Assembly: GCF_014650915.1 (NCBI RefSeq)
Contig: NZ_BMVW01000001.1
Span: forward strand, 1,054,001 to 1,118,000
Origin: Streptomyces poonensis
GTDB lineage: Bacteria > Actinomycetota > Actinomycetes > Streptomycetales > Streptomycetaceae
Length of the DNA stretch: 64,000 nt
Direction: 5' to 3'
Shown here: piece after piece, positions 9,666 through 20,051 of the stretch
Position numbering within the stretch: position 1 is the stretch's first letter
How the letters are laid out: every line of letters starts with the position of its first letter
The notes under the pieces: model-generated
Databases searched by the model: none
What the model was told of the DNA's origin: nothing
Seen by the model: only the letters and a program-made list of their open reading frames with translations
Program-made: the position numbers and the translations under genes

Positions 9666-9760
9666 CCGGACCGGCCGCCCTCCGCGTCACGAGCCGATCG
9701 AACCGGCCGCCCACAGCGTCAGGAGCCGACCGGCGGCCCTCCCGCGGAGGAGCGTGCCGC

Positions 9761-10015
9761 TCAGTAGCCCCGCTCGATCCGCTCCTGGGCCTCCCGCACC
9801 ATCTCGAGGTACTCGATCTCCTCGCAGCGCGGCTTGCTGCCCATCCGGTAGAAGTCGAGGGAGTCGTCGAGGTGCTCGCCGAAGTCCTCGTCCGGCAGGT
9901 CCATCGCCAGCTCGCTGTGCACGCGCCCGGCCAGATCGTCCGATCTGGCGGGACGGTCCGCTACGCGCGTTGACATGCGGCGTACGGCATCACGAATACG
10001 TACGGACACGGCCAC
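9761..10015 (-). CDS. Hypothetical acidic protein
   Basis: 84 residues from GTG at 10015, or 71 from ATG at 9976 (MSTRVADRPARS). The sequence is charged and helical, ending EYLEMVREAQERIERGY, with one cysteine (KPRCEEIEYLE). No domain or transmembrane segment is visible. It lies between nnrE and coaA on the opposite strand. GC-rich third positions support real coding. The function is unknown. Confidence 0.6.
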   Translation of the reverse strand: MAVSVRIRDAVRRMSTRVADRPARSDDLAGRVHSELAMDLPDEDFGEHLDDSLDFYRMGSKPRCEEIEYLEMVREAQERIERGY

Positions 10016-10196
10016 CCCAAACCCCCGAAACCCCCCGGCGACCCGGAAGAAGGCTCACTTCCGGCTCTCCGGACCGTATACCTGTTCGCCTCAAAGGTCC
10101 ATACATTTCTCACAGGACGAACACAGTCACACACGCCCCGTCCCGCGTGATGGATCCCACCCGGTCACCGCGTTCAGATGCCCGTAACAATGGACT

Positions 10197-11186
10197 GTGA
10201 TCTCACCGGTCTCCTCGTTGCCGCGGAGCGCCCACCGGCCCAGGCCGGAGGCGACTCCCTACGTCGACCTCACCCGTGCCGAGTGGAGCGCCCTGCGCGA
10301 CAAGACGCCCCTCCCCCTCACCGCGGAGGAGGTGGAGAAACTGCGCGGCCTGGGCGACGTCATCGACCTCGACGAGGTACGGGACATCTACCTGCCGCTC
10401 TCGCGTCTGCTGAATCTGTACGTGGGCGCCACGGACGGCCTCAGGGGCGCCCTGAACACCTTCCTCGGCGAGCAGGGCTCCCAGTCCGGCACCCCGTTCG
10501 TCATAGGCGTCGCCGGCTCGGTCGCGGTCGGCAAGTCCACGGTCGCCCGCCTGCTCCAGGCCCTCCTCGCCCGCTGGCCCGAGCACCCGCGCGTGGAGCT
10601 CGTCACCACGGACGGCTTCCTGCTGCCGATGAAGGAGCTGAAGGAGCGCGGCCTGATGACGCGGAAGGGGTTCCCCGAGTCGTACGACCGCCGTGCGCTG
10701 ACCCGTTTCGTCGCCGACATCAAGGCGGGCAAGGCCGAGGTGACGGCGCCCGTCTACTCCCATCTGATCTACGACATCGTCCCCGGTCAGAAGCTCACGG
10801 TGCGCCGCCCCGACATCCTCATCGTCGAGGGCCTGAACGTCCTCCAGCCCGCCCTGCCCGGCAAGGACGGCCGAACCCGGGTCGGTCTCGCCGACTACTT
10901 CGACTTCAGCCTGTACGTCGATGCCCGCACCGAGGACATCGAGCAGTGGTACCTCAACCGCTTCCGCAAGCTGCGCGAGACCGCCTTCCAGAACCCGTCG
11001 TCCTACTTCCGCAAGTACACCCAGGTCTCGGAGGAGGAGGCCCTCGACTACGCCCGGACGACCTGGCGGACCATCAACCGGCCGAACCTGACCGAGAACG
11101 TGGCCCCGACCCGCGGCCGCGCGACCCTGGTCCTGCGCAAGGGCCCCGACCACAAGGTGCAGCGGCTGAGCCTGCGCAAACTCTGA
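10197..11186 (+). CDS. coaA: Type I pantothenate kinase
   Basis: Phosphorylates pantothenate, the first and often rate-limiting step of CoA synthesis. 329 residues from GTG at 10197. The P-loop is [15 protein letters not shown] (about 104-118). The substrate part shows [18 protein letters not shown] and [13 protein letters not shown] [11 protein letters not shown]. The C-terminal block has [16 protein letters not shown] and the family ending. AACAAT ends 5 nt before the GTG and could be a -10 box. It is far longer and of a different fold than type III CoaX. Confidence 0.97.
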   Translation: MISPVSSLPRSAHRPRPEATPYVDLTRAEWSALRDKTPLPLTAEEVEKLRGLGDVIDLDEVRDIYLPLSRLLNLYVGATDGLRGALNTFLGEQGSQSGTPFVIGVAGSVAVGKSTVARLLQALLARWPEHPRVELVTTDGFLLPMKELKERGLMTRKGFPESYDRRALTRFVADIKAGKAEVTAPVYSHLIYDIVPGQKLTVRRPDILIVEGLNVLQPALPGKDGRTRVGLADYFDFSLYVDARTEDIEQWYLNRFRKLRETAFQNPSSYFRKYTQVSEEEALDYARTTWRTINRPNLTENVAPTRGRATLVLRKGPDHKVQRLSLRKL

Positions 11187-11210
11187 CCCGTCCGCGTCAT
11201 CCCCCGCCGC

Positions 11211-11216
11211 TACCCT
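11211..11216 (+). promoter_or_regulatory. -10 element for leaderless DUF389 gene
   Basis: TACCCT fits TAnnnT and sits exactly 6 nt before the ATG at 11223, with no ribosome binding site between. The transcript would start at or beside the ATG. Confidence 0.5.
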
Positions 11217-11222
11217 GCGGGC

Positions 11223-12176
11223 ATGCTGCATCTGCGTCTGATCACGCCGTCCGGGAGGACCGACGACGTGGTCCACCTGATCGAGAAGACGGTCGGCACC
11301 ACCCATCTCGTGGTCCTGCCGGGCGCCGCCCGCGACCCCGTCGGGGACGTCGTGATGTGCGACGTGGCCCGCGAGGCGGGCGACGAGCTCCTCGCCACGC
11401 TGAAGGAGCTGGGGGTCGACCGGTCCGGGTCCATCGCCGTCGAGGACATCGACCTGTCACTGTCCGAGCGCGCCGAGAAGGCCGAGGCGGACGCCCCCGG
11501 CGAGAGCGCGGACGCGGTGCTGTGGGAGCACCTGGCGGAGGAGACGCACGAGGAGTCGACGCTCTCGGTCACGTACCTCGCGTTCATCACGCTGGCCACC
11601 ATGATCGCGGCCTGCGGTGTGGTGCTCGACAACGCGATCCTGATCGTGGGCGCGATGGCGGTGGGCCCCGAGTTCGGCCCGCTCGCGGGGATCTCCACCG
11701 CCGTGGTGCGGCGGGCACCCCGTCTGGCGCTGCGTTCGCTGGTCGCGCTGCTGGCGGGCTTCGCGGTGGCCATGGCGCTGACGGTCGGGTTCAGCCTCTT
11801 CATGGACGCGCTCGGGCTGTTCTCAGCGGAGAAGCTGCACGGCGACCGGCCGAACACCGGCTTCGTGTACGCCCCCGACGCGTTCTCCTTCGTCGTGGCG
11901 GTGCTCGCGGGCGTGGCCGGCACCCTGTCGCTGACCTCCGCGAAGTCGGGCGCCCTGATCGGCGTCGCCATCTCGGTGACGACGGTCCCGGCCGCCGCCA
12001 ACGCGGCCGTCGCCCTCAGCTACGGCGACACCGCCCAGACCTGGGGCTCCACCGAGCAGCTCCTGCTGAACCTGCTGGGCATCATCGTGGCCGGCACGCT
12101 CACACTGCTGGCCCAGAAGTGGTTCTGGGCCAGACAGCGCGCACGTACGGCCGCGGCCTCACGGAGCGCGTCGTAA
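11223..12176 (+). CDS. DUF389 integral membrane protein
   Basis: 317 residues. The N-terminal cytoplasmic part (about 1-100) has an alternating beta pattern (LRLITPSGRTDDVVHLIEKTVGTTHLVVLPGAA). About six hydrophobic helices follow from residue 115, with the DUF389 hallmarks NAILIVGAMAVGPEFGPLAGI and SAKSGALIGVAISVTTVPAAAN. DUF389 (TIGR00341) proteins are widespread membrane proteins without a firmly assigned substrate. The gene is convergent with glmM (24 bp between stops) and has leaderless geometry. Confidence 0.92.
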   Translation: MLHLRLITPSGRTDDVVHLIEKTVGTTHLVVLPGAARDPVGDVVMCDVAREAGDELLATLKELGVDRSGSIAVEDIDLSLSERAEKAEADAPGESADAVLWEHLAEETHEESTLSVTYLAFITLATMIAACGVVLDNAILIVGAMAVGPEFGPLAGISTAVVRRAPRLALRSLVALLAGFAVAMALTVGFSLFMDALGLFSAEKLHGDRPNTGFVYAPDAFSFVVAVLAGVAGTLSLTSAKSGALIGVAISVTTVPAAANAAVALSYGDTAQTWGSTEQLLLNLLGIIVAGTLTLLAQKWFWARQRARTAAASRSAS

Positions 12177-12199
12177 GCGACCCGCGCCCCGCACAGGGG

Positions 12200-13558
12200 T
12201 CACCCGAGCGCGGACTTCACCACGTCCGCGAGCCTCGACGCCACGGACCGCGCCTGCTCCAGATCGGCGGCCTCGACCATGACCCGGACCAGCGGCTCGG
12301 TCCCGGAGGGCCGCAGCAGCACCCGTCCGGTGGTGCCGAGCTCCCGCTCGGCCTCGGCCACGGCCGTGGACAGCTCCGCGGACGTACCGACCCTCGACCT
12401 GTCGACGTCGGGCACGTTGATCAGCACCTGCGGCAGCCGCTCCATGACCGACGCGAGGTCCTTCAGGCTGCGGCCGGTCTGGGCGACCCGCGCGGCCAGC
12501 ATCAGACCGGTGAGCGTGCCGTCGCCGGTGGTGGCGTGGTCGAGGATGATCACGTGCCCGGACTGCTCGCCGCCGAGGGCGTAGCCGTGCTCCTTCATCT
12601 CCTCCAGCACGTACCGGTCGCCGACCGCGGTGGAGACGACGGCGATGCCCTCCCGCTCCATGGCGAGCTTGAAGCCCAGGTTGGACATGACGGTCGCGAC
12701 AACGGTGTCCGAGCGCAGCGCGCCCCGCTCCCGCATGGCCAGCGCCAGCACGGCGAGGATCTGGTCGCCGTCGACCTCGGTGCCCTCGTGGTCCACGGCG
12801 AGGCAGCGGTCGGCGTCACCGTCGTGCGCGATGCCGAGGTCCGCGCCGTGCTCGACCACGGCGGCGCGCAGCTTGTCCAGGTGGGTGGAGCCGCAGCCGT
12901 CGTTGATGTTGAGCCCGTCGGGCTCGGCGCCGATGGTGACGACCTCGGCGCCCGCGCGCGTGAACGCCTCGGGCGAGACCCGGGCGGCCGCGCCGTGCGC
13001 CTCGTCGAGGACGACCTTCAGCCCGTCGAGGCGGTGCGGGAGCACGCCGGTCAGGTGCTCGACGTACCGGTCGAAGCCCTCGCCGTACGCCGTGACGCGC
13101 CCGACGCCCGCACCGGTGGGCCGGTCCCAGGGCGCCCCGGTGCGGTGCTCCTCGTACACGGCCTCGATCCGGTGCTCAAGCTCGTCGGCGAGCTTGTGGC
13201 CACCGCGGGCGAAGAACTTGATGCCGTTGTCCGGCATGGCGTTGTGGCTGGCCGAGAGCATCACGCCGAGGTCGGCGCCGAGCGCGCCGGTGAGGTACGC
13301 GACCGCGGGGGTGGGCAGCACTCCGACGGTCAGCACGTCCACGCCCGCGCTGGCGAGGCCCGCCACCACGGCGGCCTCCAGGAACTCCCCGGACGCGCGC
13401 GGATCCCGTCCGACCACCGCCACCGGCTTGTGGCCCTCGAACGTACCCGCCTCGGCGAGCACGTGCGCCGCCGCCACGGAGAGGCCGAGAGCCATCTCGG
13501 CCGTCAGATCCGCGTTGGCGACACCGCGCACGCCGTCCGTGCCGAAGAGTCGTCCCAC
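12200..13558 (-). CDS. glmM: Phosphoglucosamine mutase
   Basis: Interconverts glucosamine-6-phosphate and glucosamine-1-phosphate, the step after GlmS. 452 residues starting [15 protein letters not shown] from GTG at 13558 with GGAGG about 8 nt upstream. The active-site serine loop is [16 protein letters not shown], the metal loop is DGDADRC and the sugar-binding loop is GGEQSGHV. The C-terminal phosphate-binding loop reads [15 protein letters not shown]. It lies downstream of the rplM-rpsI operon on the same strand, separated by a strong hairpin, the usual actinobacterial arrangement. Confidence 0.98.
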   Translation of the reverse strand: MGRLFGTDGVRGVANADLTAEMALGLSVAAAHVLAEAGTFEGHKPVAVVGRDPRASGEFLEAAVVAGLASAGVDVLTVGVLPTPAVAYLTGALGADLGVMLSASHNAMPDNGIKFFARGGHKLADELEHRIEAVYEEHRTGAPWDRPTGAGVGRVTAYGEGFDRYVEHLTGVLPHRLDGLKVVLDEAHGAAARVSPEAFTRAGAEVVTIGAEPDGLNINDGCGSTHLDKLRAAVVEHGADLGIAHDGDADRCLAVDHEGTEVDGDQILAVLALAMRERGALRSDTVVATVMSNLGFKLAMEREGIAVVSTAVGDRYVLEEMKEHGYALGGEQSGHVIILDHATTGDGTLTGLMLAARVAQTGRSLKDLASVMERLPQVLINVPDVDRSRVGTSAELSTAVAEAERELGTTGRVLLRPSGTEPLVRVMVEAADLEQARSVASRLADVVKSALG

Positions 13559-13759
13559 TGTGGTGTCCTCCGAACTTGCTGAAGAGTGTGCGGCTCATGC
13601 CCGAGTGTCAGGCGCCGCCGAAGCCACGTATACGCCACGGGCCTGTTTCCAGCCTGTCGGACTCAGTTCACCCGCTTGTGGTTGCACGGCTGATTCATAT
13701 TGCCCTCAAGGCCACCGGCGCATAAGCCCGGGGTAGGAAAACGCCCCCCGTAAACGAAC

Positions 13760-13791
13760 CGCCCCGGCGGCACGGGAGTGCCGCCGGGGCG
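13760..13791 (-). terminator. Terminator of the rplM-rpsI operon
   Basis: A perfect 14-bp inverted repeat with a GGGA (plus strand) loop lies 31 bp downstream of the rpsI stop. On the minus strand it is followed by GGTTCGTTTACGG, moderately T-rich. It should separate ribosomal protein transcription from glmM. Confidence 0.85.
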
Positions 13792-13822
13792 ATACATGCT
13801 GCGCGCGGCGCAGCGAGCGCGA

Positions 13823-14338
13823 TTAGCGCTTGCTGTACTGCGGAGCCTTGCGGGCCTTCTTGAGACCGGCCTTCTTGCGCTCGACCGCACGGTCGTCGCG
13901 GCGGAGGAAGCCGGCCTTCTTGAGCGGGCCGCGGTTGTTGTCGACGTCGGCCTCGTTCAGGGCGCGGGCGACGCCCAGACGGAGGGCACCGGCCTGGCCG
14001 GAGACGCCGCCACCCGCGATACGGGCGATGACGTCGTAGCGGCCCTCGAGCTCGAGCACCTTGAAGGGCTCGTTGACCTCCTGCTGGTGCACCTTGTTCG
14101 GGAAGTAGTCCTCGAGGGTGCGGCCGTTGATCTTCCACTTGCCGGTGCCCGGAACGATCCGGACACGGGCGATGGCGTTCTTGCGACGGCCCAGGCCGGC
14201 GGCCGGCTGCGGCTCGCCGAAGCGGGAGGCGAGGGACTCGGAGGTGTACTCGCCCTCGAGCGGCACCTCGGTCTCGGTGGTGTAGCTGTCGATGTCGACG
14301 GTCTCGTCGATCGGCTGCTCAGCGGTGGTCTCGGCCAC
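13823..14338 (-). CDS. rpsI: 30S ribosomal protein S9
   Basis: 171 residues. The conserved S9 body starts near residue 45 ([21 protein letters not shown]) and ends in the universal QYSKR tail, which reaches the tRNA anticodon loop in the P site. The first 44 residues are an acidic Thr/Glu-rich extension, usual in actinobacteria. AGGAG lies 5 nt before the ATG. It follows rplM by 42 bp on the same strand and shares its operon and terminator. Confidence 0.98.
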   Translation of the reverse strand: MAETTAEQPIDETVDIDSYTTETEVPLEGEYTSESLASRFGEPQPAAGLGRRKNAIARVRIVPGTGKWKINGRTLEDYFPNKVHQQEVNEPFKVLELEGRYDVIARIAGGGVSGQAGALRLGVARALNEADVDNNRGPLKKAGFLRRDDRAVERKKAGLKKARKAPQYSKR

Positions 14339-14380
14339 GATTCTCCTCAGATCTCTTTCAGCTTTTGGGGGTGGCCGGAC

Positions 14381-14824
14381 TTACTGCGCGACCTGGGTGA
14401 TCTCGAACGGCACCGGCTGCTGGGCAGCGTGCGGGTGCTGGTCGCCCGAGTAGACCTTCAGCTTGGAGAGCATCTGACGGCCGAGGCTGTTCTTGGGAAG
14501 CATGCCCTTGACGGCCTTCTCGACCGCCTTCTCCGGGTTCTTCGCCAGCAGCTCGTCGTAGCGGACGGAGCGCAGACCACCCGGGTAACCGGAGTGGCGG
14601 TACGCCATCTTCTGGGTCCGCTTGTTGCCGGACAGGTGCACCTTGTCGGCGTTGATGATGATGACGAAGTCACCAGCGTCGACGTGCGGCGCGTAGATGG
14701 GCTTGTGCTTGCCACGCAGCAGGGTGGCGGCAGTGGTGGCCAGACGGCCCAGGACGACGTCCTGAGCGTCGATGACGTGCCACTGACGCGTCACATCGCC
14801 GGGCTTGGGGCTGTACGTACGCAC
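14381..14824 (-). CDS. rplM: 50S ribosomal protein L13
   Basis: 147 residues starting at GTG 14824 ([15 protein letters not shown]), which matches the family start and has GAAGG 9 nt upstream; the longer frame to 14863 is leader. It contains [29 protein letters not shown] and KNSLGRQML. Early-assembly large-subunit protein. First gene of the rplM-rpsI operon, a pair conserved across bacteria. Confidence 0.97.
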   Translation of the reverse strand: MRTYSPKPGDVTRQWHVIDAQDVVLGRLATTAATLLRGKHKPIYAPHVDAGDFVIIINADKVHLSGNKRTQKMAYRHSGYPGGLRSVRYDELLAKNPEKAVEKAVKGMLPKNSLGRQMLSKLKVYSGDQHPHAAQQPVPFEITQVAQ

Positions 14825-14863
14825 GGTTCGTAGCCTTCGCTTCTTCAGTGAGGTTCCAGACAA

Positions 14864-15246
14864 AGGTCACCGAAGACGATCACGACAGCCCTGACCCCAC
14901 AACGGTGACGCAAACCGTGTGCGGGTCGCTGGTCATCGGCCCGGTGGACCGGTGTAAGGGCCCCTCACGTGAGAATGAGCAAGCCAATACACACAACGAA
15001 CATGCAGGATAGCCGTCCCGCCCCGGACGGGTCAAAACGGTGCCCCACCCACCGATCCACACAGGCCACCCGGCCCGCCACCGCGAACCCGGACGCGCCG
15101 GCCCGGCAGAAGACGGCCGGGCCGCCCGTACATGTCTCCCTTGCCCGTACACATGCCACCCTTGCCGCACTCGCTCAGGTAACGGCAGCGCCTCAAGTGC
15201 CGCACAGGGCCGGGCGGCGGCTCCGCCCCCGTCTAAAATGCGCCCC
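14864..15246. other. Intergenic region between rplM and a divergent membrane protein gene
   Basis: No gene is evident in these 383 bp; open frames here have no family match and lie in GC-variable sequence. A less GC-rich block at about 14965-15010 may hold the rplM promoter on the minus strand, but I cannot define the boxes. The right end carries the TAAAAT element used by the next gene. Confidence 0.5.
15234..15239 (+). promoter_or_regulatory. -10 element for leaderless gene at 15247
   Basis: TAAAAT, close to the bacterial consensus, lies 7 nt before the ATG with no Shine-Dalgarno sequence between, so the mRNA probably begins at the start codon. Confidence 0.6.
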
Positions 15247-16128
15247 ATGAGTTTTGGGCAAGGGGGGGAGCCCCGATGGGACCCGTGGACACCGGGTTCC
15301 CAGCAGCCGCAGTGGTCCGAGCAGAGCAACGACACCCCTGACTGGGCGGCGCTCGCCGAGGCGTCCGAGGCCCGCAACAAACGCCGCCGGCTGTGGATGA
15401 TCGGCGGCGGCGCCCTCGCCACGCTCGCGGTCGGCGCCATCGTCGCCGTGGCCGTGGTCAGCGCGAACGGCGACGCCGAGGCCTCGGACAACACCTCCGG
15501 CGGCCAACCGGCCACCGCGGACATCCCGAGCGCGAGCGACGAGCCCGCACCGTCCTTCGCCCCGACCTCGGCCCCGCCCCCGCTGGACCCGAAGGACTTC
15601 ATCGCCAGCGCGAAGAAGGACACCGCGCCGATCAGCGCCGAGACCCTGTTCCCGGGCACGCGGCTGACCGCGGGCGGCACGGTCTACCAGAAGGGCGCCA
15701 CGGCCTCCACGACCGACTGCGCCTCCGCCGTCCAGGGCTCCCTCGACCAGGTCCTGGCCACCAACGACTGCACCCGTGTGATGCGGGTCACGTACAGCAA
15801 GGACGGCGTCGCGGTCACGGTCGGCGTCGCGCTGTTCGACACGGAGGCCCAGGCCACCAAGGTCAAGCAGACCGCCGACAAGAAGAGCATCGTCACCTCG
15901 CTGCCCGGCGACGGCGTCCCAGCGTTCTGCCGTACGGCGATCTGCCGCTCGACGACGAACTCCTACGGTCGCTACGCGTACTTCACGATCGCCGGCTTCA
16001 CCGACGGCAAGGACGTGACGGAGCAGGACACCGCGGTCTTCGCCGCCGGTGACAACCTGGAGGAGTTCACCTTCCAGCGGATCCGCGAACGCGGCGAGGC
16101 ACAGGCGTCGGCCGCGGCCGACCAGTAG
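15247..16128 (+). CDS. Membrane-anchored hypothetical protein
   Basis: 293 residues from the ATG at 15247, chosen over an upstream in-frame ATG at 15040 because TAAAAT is 7 nt before it and the upstream codons look non-coding. Residues 1-48 are hydrophilic and Trp-rich (RWDPWTPGSQQPQW). One transmembrane helix spans about 49-72 after KRRR, so the C-terminal part should be outside. A Pro/Ser linker (about 85-115) precedes a globular domain with four cysteines (DCASAV, NDCTRV, FCRTAICRS), which may form disulfides. I recognise no family. Confidence 0.8.
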   Translation: MSFGQGGEPRWDPWTPGSQQPQWSEQSNDTPDWAALAEASEARNKRRRLWMIGGGALATLAVGAIVAVAVVSANGDAEASDNTSGGQPATADIPSASDEPAPSFAPTSAPPPLDPKDFIASAKKDTAPISAETLFPGTRLTAGGTVYQKGATASTTDCASAVQGSLDQVLATNDCTRVMRVTYSKDGVAVTVGVALFDTEAQATKVKQTADKKSIVTSLPGDGVPAFCRTAICRSTTNSYGRYAYFTIAGFTDGKDVTEQDTAVFAAGDNLEEFTFQRIRERGEAQASAAADQ

Positions 16129-16162
16129 CGGACGGGCCGGACCGCTCGCCCTGGGCCGTCTC

Positions 16163-17029
16163 CTAGCAGCATCCGGCCGCGGCGGCCCCCGGCAGACTCC
16201 GCCGGTTCCGCGCCTCCTTGTTCCGCGCGGCCAGCAGCTCGTCGGCGGGGTACCCGACCTCCTCCAGCGTCAGCCCGTGCGGCCGTACGACGTGGACGGC
16301 GGAGTCCCGTACCCCGGCGGCCAGCACCTTGCCCGGCCAGTCGGGCGGCCGGTGGCCGTCGCCGACGAACAGCAGCGCCCCGATCAGCGAGCGCACCATG
16401 TTGTGACAGAAGGCGTCGGCCCGCACGGTCGCGGTGATGATCCCGTCGGCCCCCCGCACCAGGCTGAGCTCCTGGAGCGTACGGATGGTCGTGGCGCCCT
16501 CGCGCCGCTTGCAGTAGGCGGCGAAATCGTGCTCCCCGAGCAGCGCCCGGGCCGCCTCGTTCATGGCGTCCACGTCGAGCGGCCAGTCGTGCCAGAGGAC
16601 GTGGTTCCGCAGCAGCGGGTCGACGCCGCCCGGGTTGTCGGTGACCCGGTAGGCGTAGCGCCGCCAGATCGCCGAGAACCGCGCGTTGAAGCCCGCGGGC
16701 GCCTCGGTGAGCGACCAGACCCGCACATCCTTGGGCAGCCGCCCGGCGAGCCGCTTGAGCAGCTTCTCCTCGTGCTCCGCCCACAGCTCCCCGGGCAGGT
16801 CCACATGGGCCACCTGCCCGCGCGCGTGCACCCCGGCATCGGTCCGCCCGGCCACGGTGAGCTCGTACGTCGTGTCCCTCGTCCGCGTCACGGTCCGCAG
16901 GGCGTCCTCGATCTCCCCCTGTACGGTCCGCCGCCCTCCGGCCTGCTTCGCCCAGCCGGAGAACTGGGTCCCGTCGTACGACAGGTCCAGCCGCACCCGT
17001 ACGAACCCGGGCTCTACCTCGTCACTCAC
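16163..17029 (-). CDS. truA: tRNA pseudouridine(38-40) synthase
   Basis: Modifies uridines 38-40 in the tRNA anticodon arm. 288 residues. The catalytic aspartate is in [17 protein letters not shown]; other family blocks are [39 protein letters not shown] and the C-terminal [11 protein letters not shown]. It follows rplQ on the same strand, as in many bacteria, but a hairpin at 17072-17101 separates them. Convergent with the preceding membrane protein gene. The tail GAAAAGCC is an unusual Ala/Cys end. Confidence 0.97.
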   Translation of the reverse strand: MSDEVEPGFVRVRLDLSYDGTQFSGWAKQAGGRRTVQGEIEDALRTVTRTRDTTYELTVAGRTDAGVHARGQVAHVDLPGELWAEHEEKLLKRLAGRLPKDVRVWSLTEAPAGFNARFSAIWRRYAYRVTDNPGGVDPLLRNHVLWHDWPLDVDAMNEAARALLGEHDFAAYCKRREGATTIRTLQELSLVRGADGIITATVRADAFCHNMVRSLIGALLFVGDGHRPPDWPGKVLAAGVRDSAVHVVRPHGLTLEEVGYPADELLAARNKEARNRRSLPGAAAAGCC

Positions 17030-17071
17030 ACACAGATCCTCTCAAGTACGCAGAGTACGCAGGGACGCGAA

Positions 17072-17101
17072 AGCGGGCCCGCCCCGGAGGACGGACCCGC
17101 T
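17072..17101 (-). terminator. Terminator after rplQ
   Basis: A 10-bp stem (AGCGGGTCCG pairing with CGGGCCCGCT on the minus strand, one G-U pair) with a 10-nt loop lies 20 bp downstream of the rplQ stop. It marks the end of the alpha operon; truA beyond it may be read through or have its own promoter. Confidence 0.7.
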
Positions 17102-17121
17102 GTTCGACGTCAGGCAGAGCC

Positions 17122-17631
17122 TCAGGCGTCCTTCGACTCCTCGGCCGGAGCCTCGGTGGCCTCGGCCTCGGTGGCCTCCTCCGCCTTGGTCTCCTCGGCC
17201 TTGGCTGCCTCGGACTCCTTGACCGCACGCTTGGTGGCGGCCTCGGCCTCGCCGGTGGCCTGCTGCGCGACCGTCAGCGCCTCGACCAGCTCGATGACGG
17301 CCATGGGCGCGTTGTCGCCACGGCGGTTACCGATCTTGGTGATGCGGGTGTAGCCACCCGGACGGTTCTCGTACCGCGGGCCGATCTCGGTGAAGAGCGT
17401 GTGGACGACGCTCTTGTCCGTGATGACCTGGAGCACCTGACGGCGGTTGTGAAGGTCGCCCTTCTTCGCCTTGGTGACCAGACGCTCGGCGTACGGCCGC
17501 AGACGGCGGGCCTTCGCCTCGGTGGTCGTGATCTTGCCGTGCTCGAACAGCGCCTTCGCGAGGTTCGCGAGGAGCAGCTTCTCGTGCGCGGCGCTGCCAC
17601 CCAGACGGGCACCCTTGGTGGGCTTCGGCAT
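17122..17631 (-). CDS. rplQ: 50S ribosomal protein L17
   Basis: 169 residues. The conserved L17 body covers about 1-118 ([32 protein letters not shown]...; [16 protein letters not shown]). The C-terminal 50 residues are an Ala/Glu/Lys-rich acidic tail, common in actinobacteria and longer than in E. coli (127 residues total). AGGAGAAACACC precedes the ATG. It follows rpoA after a 206-bp gap with a hairpin. Confidence 0.97.
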   Translation of the reverse strand: MPKPTKGARLGGSAAHEKLLLANLAKALFEHGKITTTEAKARRLRPYAERLVTKAKKGDLHNRRQVLQVITDKSVVHTLFTEIGPRYENRPGGYTRITKIGNRRGDNAPMAVIELVEALTVAQQATGEAEAATKRAVKESEAAKAEETKAEEATEAEATEAPAEESKDA

Positions 17632-17710
17632 GGTGTTTCTCCTAGGTGTCTGCCCCGGCCGTATCAGGTACCGGAGTCAGTATCCGAGCAGGCGGTCGCC
17701 TGTCGGAGAT

Positions 17711-17740
17711 CCGGAGGCAGCCCCGCAGGGGCGCCTCCGG
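17711..17740 (-). terminator. Hairpin between rpoA and rplQ (attenuator or processing site)
   Basis: An interrupted stem of 8 bp (CCGGAGGC / GCCTCCGG) plus 5 bp (GCCCC / GGGGC), with a single-base bulge and a 3-nt loop. It lies within the alpha operon, and no T-run follows, so partial termination or mRNA processing is more likely than full termination. Confidence 0.55.
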
Positions 17741-17837
17741 AAGGGGCGCGGGACGGTGTCGATATGCGACTCCGTCGCGTGGGCGCGACCAAGTGCAGCG
17801 CTCCCGCACCCAGGTACGGACCGTCAGTCCCGAGCTG

Positions 17838-18860
17838 TCAGTACTGCTCGGTCTCGACGAACCCGGCGTCCGCGTCGTCGTCCGCGCCGAAGGCGTCGGC
17901 CGCAGCGGTCGGGTCGAATCCGGGCGGGCTGTCCTTCAGGGCCAGGCCCATGCCGGCCAGCTTCGCCTTGACCTCGTCGATCGACTTCGCACCGAAGTTG
18001 CGGATGTCGAGCAGGTCGGCCTCGGAACGCGCCACGAGCTCACCCACGGAGTGGATGCCCTCGCGCTTGAGGCAGTTGTACGACCGAACGGTGAGCTCCA
18101 GCTCCTCGATCGGCAGCGCCAGGTCGGCGGCCAGGGCGGCGTCCGTCGGGGACGGACCCATGTCGATGCCCTCGGCGTCGATGTTCAGCTCGCGGGCGAG
18201 ACCGAACAGCTCGACCAGCGTCTTACCGGCGGAGGCCATGGCGTCACGCGGACGCATCGCCTGCTTGGTCTCGACGTCGACGATCAGCTTGTCGAAGTCG
18301 GTGCGCTGCTCGACACGCGTGGCCTCGACCTTGTACGTGACCTTGAGCACCGGCGAGTAGATGGAGTCGACCGGGATACGGCCGATCTCCTGGCCCACCT
18401 GCTTGTTCTGCACGGCGGAGACGTAGCCGCGACCGCGCTCGACGGTCAGCTCCATCTCCAGCTTGCCCTTGCCGTTGAGCGTGGCGAGGACGAGGTCGGG
18501 GTTGTGGACCTCGACACCGGCCGGGGGCGCGATGTCGGCGGCGGTGACCAGACCCGGGCCCTGCTTGCGCAGGTACATCACGACCGGCTCGTCGTGCTCC
18601 GAGGAGACGACCAGCTGCTTGATGTTGAGGATCAGGTCGGTGACGTCCTCCTTGACGCCCGGCACGGTGGTGAACTCGTGCAGGACACCGTCGATCCGGA
18701 TCGAGGTGACGGCGGCACCCGGGATCGAGGAGAGGAGCGTACGGCGGAGGGAGTTGCCGAGGGTGTAGCCGAAGCCCGGCTCCAGCGGCTCGATCACGAA
18801 CCGGGAGCGGAACTCGTCGACGACCTCTTCGGTCAACGAGGGACGCTGAGCGATCAGCAT
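17838..18860 (-). CDS. rpoA: DNA-directed RNA polymerase subunit alpha
   Basis: 340 residues. N-terminal assembly domain (about 1-230) begins [40 protein letters not shown], with the conserved [18 protein letters not shown]. The C-terminal domain (about 245-320) carries [35 protein letters not shown] and SIDEVKAKL, the surface that contacts UP elements and activators. The acidic tail [15 protein letters not shown] is typical of Streptomyces. It follows rpsK by 153 bp in the alpha operon; the gap contains a 7-bp hairpin (CCGCACC/GGTGCGG near 18914-18934). Confidence 0.98.
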   Translation of the reverse strand: MLIAQRPSLTEEVVDEFRSRFVIEPLEPGFGYTLGNSLRRTLLSSIPGAAVTSIRIDGVLHEFTTVPGVKEDVTDLILNIKQLVVSSEHDEPVVMYLRKQGPGLVTAADIAPPAGVEVHNPDLVLATLNGKGKLEMELTVERGRGYVSAVQNKQVGQEIGRIPVDSIYSPVLKVTYKVEATRVEQRTDFDKLIVDVETKQAMRPRDAMASAGKTLVELFGLARELNIDAEGIDMGPSPTDAALAADLALPIEELELTVRSYNCLKREGIHSVGELVARSEADLLDIRNFGAKSIDEVKAKLAGMGLALKDSPPGFDPTAAADAFGADDDADAGFVETEQY

Positions 18861-19013
18861 GTGTGGATCAATTCCTTCAGTCGTGGGCGCCCGCTATATG
18901 ACGCCCGACAGATCCGCACCGCGGAACGGTGCGGGTACTGCAAGGGTACGGGCGATACGGCCCCATAGCAGGAGCCGTACCGCCCGAAAACCTTCAGCCC
19001 TGGGGGCCGTACG

Positions 19014-19418
19014 TCAGACGCGACGACGCTTCGGCGGACGGCAGCCGTTGTGCGGGGTCGGGGTGACGTCCTGGATGGAGCCGACCTCGAGACCGGTCGC
19101 CTGCAGCGAACGGATGGCCGTCTCGCGGCCCGAGCCCGGGCCCTTCACGAAGACGTCGACCTTGCGCATGCCGTGCTCCTGCGCGCGGCGGGCGGCCGAC
19201 TCGGCGGCCATCTGCGCGGCGAAGGGGGTGGACTTGCGCGAGCCCTTGAAGCCGACGTGGCCGGCGGAGGCCCAGGAGATCACGTTGCCGGACGGGTCCG
19301 TGATCGAGACGATCGTGTTGTTGAACGTGCTCTTGATGTGCGCGTGGCCGTGAGCGACGTTCTTCTTTTCCTTGCGGCGCACCTTCTTGGCAGCGCCCTG
19401 ACGACCCTTGGGGGGCAT
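19014..19418 (-). CDS. rpsK: 30S ribosomal protein S11
   Basis: 134 residues beginning [22 protein letters not shown], then the S11 core [29 protein letters not shown] and the C-terminal [16 protein letters not shown]. Platform protein of the small subunit, next to the Shine-Dalgarno helix. Alpha operon order rpmJ-rpsM-rpsK-rpoA-rplQ is kept, 65 bp after rpsM. GGAG lies upstream of the ATG. Confidence 0.98.
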   Translation of the reverse strand: MPPKGRQGAAKKVRRKEKKNVAHGHAHIKSTFNNTIVSITDPSGNVISWASAGHVGFKGSRKSTPFAAQMAAESAARRAQEHGMRKVDVFVKGPGSGRETAIRSLQATGLEVGSIQDVTPTPHNGCRPPKRRRV

Positions 19419-19483
19419 CTCTTATCTCCTACGGGAGGTGGTCGGTCCTACAGCGAAGACCGTGGACAGGTGTCCGCTGCGGA

Positions 19484-19864
19484 CTACTTCTTGCCCGGCT
19501 TCTTCTTGCCGGCGATGGCGCGACGCGGGCCCTTGCGGGTACGGGCGTTCGTGCTGGTGCGCTGACCCCGGACGGGCAGACCGCGGCGGTGACGGAGACC
19601 CTGGTAGCAACCGATCTCCACCTTGCGGCGGATGTCGGCCTGGATCTCACGACGGAGGTCACCCTCGGTCTTGATGTTGTTGTCCACGTACTCGCGGATC
19701 GCGACGAGCTGCTCCTCGGAGAGGTCGCGAACGCGGGTGTTGGGGTCGATGCCGGTCTCGGCCAGCGTCTGCTGCGAAAGGGTCCGGCCGATGCCGAACA
19801 CGTAGGTGAGGGCGACTTCCACGCGCTTGTCGCGCGGGATGTCAACACCGGAAACGCGTGCCAT
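19484..19864 (-). CDS. rpsM: 30S ribosomal protein S13
   Basis: 126 residues starting [21 protein letters not shown], with [21 protein letters not shown] and the basic C terminus [28 protein letters not shown] that reaches the P-site tRNA and ends GKKKPGKK. Head protein of the small subunit. It is 187 bp downstream of rpmJ, a gap long enough to hold a promoter. Confidence 0.98.
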   Translation of the reverse strand: MARVSGVDIPRDKRVEVALTYVFGIGRTLSQQTLAETGIDPNTRVRDLSEEQLVAIREYVDNNIKTEGDLRREIQADIRRKVEIGCYQGLRHRRGLPVRGQRTSTNARTRKGPRRAIAGKKKPGKK

Positions 19865-20051
19865 TCAATGGCTCCAGTTGATCTTCGGAGGTCTTCCGCA
19901 GTACCGGTTCCCAGCCGCCGTACGAGGTACGAACTGGGTCCCCGGCCTCCGACCGGGGGTGTCGGACCGCTCTGCGGCGGCCCGGTCCTGCGTATGAACA
20001 TATTCAGCTTGCGTCGCGCGCGATCTGCGGATGCAGAGGTGCGGTCGTGCG

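Noticed and set aside
10178..13582. Very long plus-strand open frame (1134 codons) over coaA, the DUF389 gene and glmM
   Set aside because: It is an out-of-frame shadow of real genes in high-GC DNA: the translation is Arg/Gly/Pro-rich and matches no family, while each underlying gene is unmistakable in another frame.
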